A stretch of 8,773 nt of DNA from an uncultured Panacagrimonas sp. (lineage in GTDB: Bacteria; Pseudomonadota; Gammaproteobacteria; Nevskiales; Nevskiaceae): positions 1 to 8,773 of the forward strand of contig CAMLNE010000174.1 of NCBI GenBank assembly GCA_946481265.1, in the 5' to 3' direction. Positions 7,801-8,773 of this stretch are shown here, piece by piece; positions within the stretch are counted from its first letter, which is position 1; the number at the start of each line of letters is the position of its first letter. Below the pieces are notes generated by a model. That model did no database searches. It worked only from the letters and a program-made list of their open reading frames with translations, and had not been told where the DNA came from. The position numbers and the translations under genes are program-made.

Positions 7801-7834
7801 GCGCAAGGATCGGCCCGCCGGCCGATCCTTGCGC
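7801..7834. terminator. Perfect 15-bp hairpin between convergent genes
   Basis: Bases 7801-7815 are the exact reverse complement of 7820-7834, with a 4-base loop (CGCC). The stem lies 32 bases after the esterase stop and 39 bases beyond the end of the CPXCG gene coming the other way, so it can act on both messages. Neither side has a T-tract (CACCGG on the plus side, GACGACGACC on the minus), so it may be a bidirectional terminator or mRNA-end stabiliser rather than a classic intrinsic terminator. Confidence 0.55.
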
Positions 7835-7873
7835 CACCGGCAAGGGCCATTCGCCGGGAAGGTCGGACTGCGC

Positions 7874-8059
7874 CTACTCGTTCTCGGCCTCCACATCCAC
7901 CTCGAAGCGCCCTTCATCGTCCACCCTGAGGTGCACGACCATCGGGTTGCAGCAGACCGAGCAGTCCTCCGTGTAGGTCTGCGATCCGGCCGACAGATCC
8001 ACGTCGATCACGACGGTCTCCCAGCAGTACGGGCAGGTGATCGGGGCTTCTTCGAGCAT
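7874..8059 (-). CDS. CPXCG-motif cysteine-rich small protein
   Basis: This 61-residue protein has a four-cysteine zinc-ribbon pattern: C9-P-Y-C12 and C33-S-V-C36, with an extra C37. It fits the small CPXCG-motif cysteine-rich family (E-A-x-x-x-C-P-Y-C-G-E at the start, Y-x-E-D-C-x-V-C-C in the middle, an acidic C-terminus). Here the glycine after the first cysteine pair is tryptophan (C-P-Y-C-W-E). The family has no established function; zinc binding is inferred from the cysteines. The ATG at 8057-8059 is chosen because AGG, just inside the hemW stop region (TGAGGTCGCG), is a well-spaced ribosome binding site, and because the family starts here. Only 7 bases separate it from hemW, so the two are cotranscribed. 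Confidence 0.9.
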   Translation of the reverse strand: MLEEAPITCPYCWETVVIDVDLSAGSQTYTEDCSVCCNPMVVHLRVDDEGRFEVDVEAENE

Positions 8060-8066
8060 CGCGACC

Positions 8067-8773
8067 TCAGAGAAACAGTTCGAACAGGCGGTTCTGGTGG
8101 CGGCGCCCGGCCTCGGTCGGGCGCACGGCCCTCGTCGCCGGGCCTTCGACCAGTCCCAGGCGGATCGCCTCGTCGAGCATCGGCCGCAGCACCGCAAACG
8201 ACGCGCCCGTGCGCGACTCGAATTCGCCTGCCTCGAAACCCGCGTGCAGGCGCAGCGCGTTCATGCAGAACTCGAACGGCAGGTCGTCCGCACCCAGCAC
8301 CCGCGTCTCCTGCAGGGCGTTCTCCGACCCGGCGCCCTGCATGAACGTGCGCGGGTGCTTGTGACGTGCGCGCCGCTCGATACGCAGCGCCCCGCCCGCG
8401 TGCCGGCTGCGCTTGCCGTGCGCACCGGCGCCGATTCCGAGGTAATCGCCGAAACGCCAGTAGTTGAGATTGTGTCGGCTGTGCCGATCCTTCCGACCGA
8501 ACGCCGAAGTCTCGTAATGCGCGTAGCCGGCATCCGCGAGCAGTGCACAGCCGGCGTCGTGCATGTCCGCGGCCGCATCGGCATCCGGCAATACCGGCGG
8601 TCGCGCGGCGAACTCGGTGTTCGCCTCCAGCGTCAGGTGGTACCAGGACAGGTGCTCGGGCTGCAGCGCCATGGCCTGCCGCAGATCCTGCAGCGCCTGT
8701 TCCTGCGTCTGGCGCGGCAGCGCGAACATCAGGTCCAGATTCAGATTGTCGAAGTCGGCGTCGCGCGCCATCG
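8067..8773 (-). CDS. hemW: HemW, radical SAM haem chaperone (C-terminal part, cut by window edge)
   Basis: About 235 C-terminal residues are visible of a protein that is usually about 380. Conserved HemW stretches occur in order: N-L-D-L-M-F-A-L-P-R-Q-T (residues 11-22 of the visible open frame), H-L-S-W-Y-H-L-T-L-E-A-N-T, Y-E-T-S-A-F, then R-H-N-L-N-Y-W-R-F-G-D-Y-L-G-I-G-A-G-A-H-G-K, and a C-terminal winged-helix-like end with G-L-V-E and L-F-E-L-F-L. HemW, long misannotated as oxygen-independent coproporphyrinogen III oxidase, is a haem-binding chaperone that delivers haem to membrane cytochromes. The radical SAM C-x3-C-x2-C motif would lie beyond the window edge. The family's M-Y/F-G-L-P-G-Q is M-F-A-L-P-R-Q here. 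The methionine at the extreme edge is internal, not a start. The CPXCG gene follows after 7 bases. Confidence 0.94.
   Translation of the reverse strand, partial: MARDADFDNLNLDLMFALPRQTQEQALQDLRQAMALQPEHLSWYHLTLEANTEFAARPPVLPDADAAADMHDAGCALLADAGYAHYETSAFGRKDRHSRHNLNYWRFGDYLGIGAGAHGKRSRHAGGALRIERRARHKHPRTFMQGAGSENALQETRVLGADDLPFEFCMNALRLHAGFEAGEFESRTGASFAVLRPMLDEAIRLGLVEGPATRAVRPTEAGRRHQNRLFELFL

Noticed and set aside
7037..7843. A 268-residue minus-strand frame antisense to the esterase.
   Set aside because: It mirrors the esterase frame, shows no recognisable domain and has shadow-like composition; the esterase has a complete catalytic triad.

Overview
This window is a high-GC, gene-dense chromosomal segment of a gammaproteobacterium. 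The order lptM-like lipoprotein / lysA / LysE-family exporter / polA / small RNA, facing engB (yihA), with cytochrome c4 and dsbA divergent from engB, plus hemW with a small CPXCG protein gene, best fits the Lysobacterales (Xanthomonadales), for example a Lysobacter-, Luteimonas- or Rhodanobacter-like organism. That placement is inferred from gene order and protein character, without a search. All the proteins look like core or housekeeping functions. There is no phage, insertion sequence, CRISPR array or defence system.

Layout. (1) Bases 1-866, minus strand: a di-haem cytochrome c4 gene followed 25 bases later by the start of a dsbA-type gene that leaves the window at its active-site CxxC. 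(2) Bases 867-969: a short divergent control region. (3) Bases 970-1641, plus strand: the GTPase gene engB. (4) Bases 1642-1983: the longest stretch without a protein gene. It holds, on the minus strand, a probable polA terminator, a run of overlapping palindromes, a promoter-like pair and a compact gene for a small RNA of about 115 nt made of four consecutive hairpins, each showing a C-rich loop, the last being a Rho-independent terminator. This is the position of Spot 42 in E. coli and ErsA in Pseudomonas (between polA and engB), and the architecture recalls sX13 of Xanthomonas. (5) Bases 1984-7000, minus strand: a tight four-gene run, lptM-like lipoprotein, lysA (4-base overlap), LysE-family exporter (18-base gap) and polA (26-base gap). 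(6) Bases 7001-7090: a divergent control region carrying a REP-like palindrome. (7) Bases 7091-7768, plus strand: a serine carboxylesterase. (8) Bases 7769-7873: a convergent gap with a perfect 15-bp hairpin. (9) Bases 7874-8773, minus strand: hemW (cut by the window edge) and, 7 bases downstream, a 61-residue CPXCG-type zinc-ribbon gene.

How they work together: cytochrome c4 and DsbA act in periplasmic electron transfer and disulfide formation; LysA makes lysine and a LysE-family exporter gene sits next to it; PolA and EngB serve replication/repair and ribosome assembly; HemW handles haem. The most interesting object is the small RNA with repeated C-rich loops and its promoter, which has some envelope-stress (sigma-E/AlgU) character.
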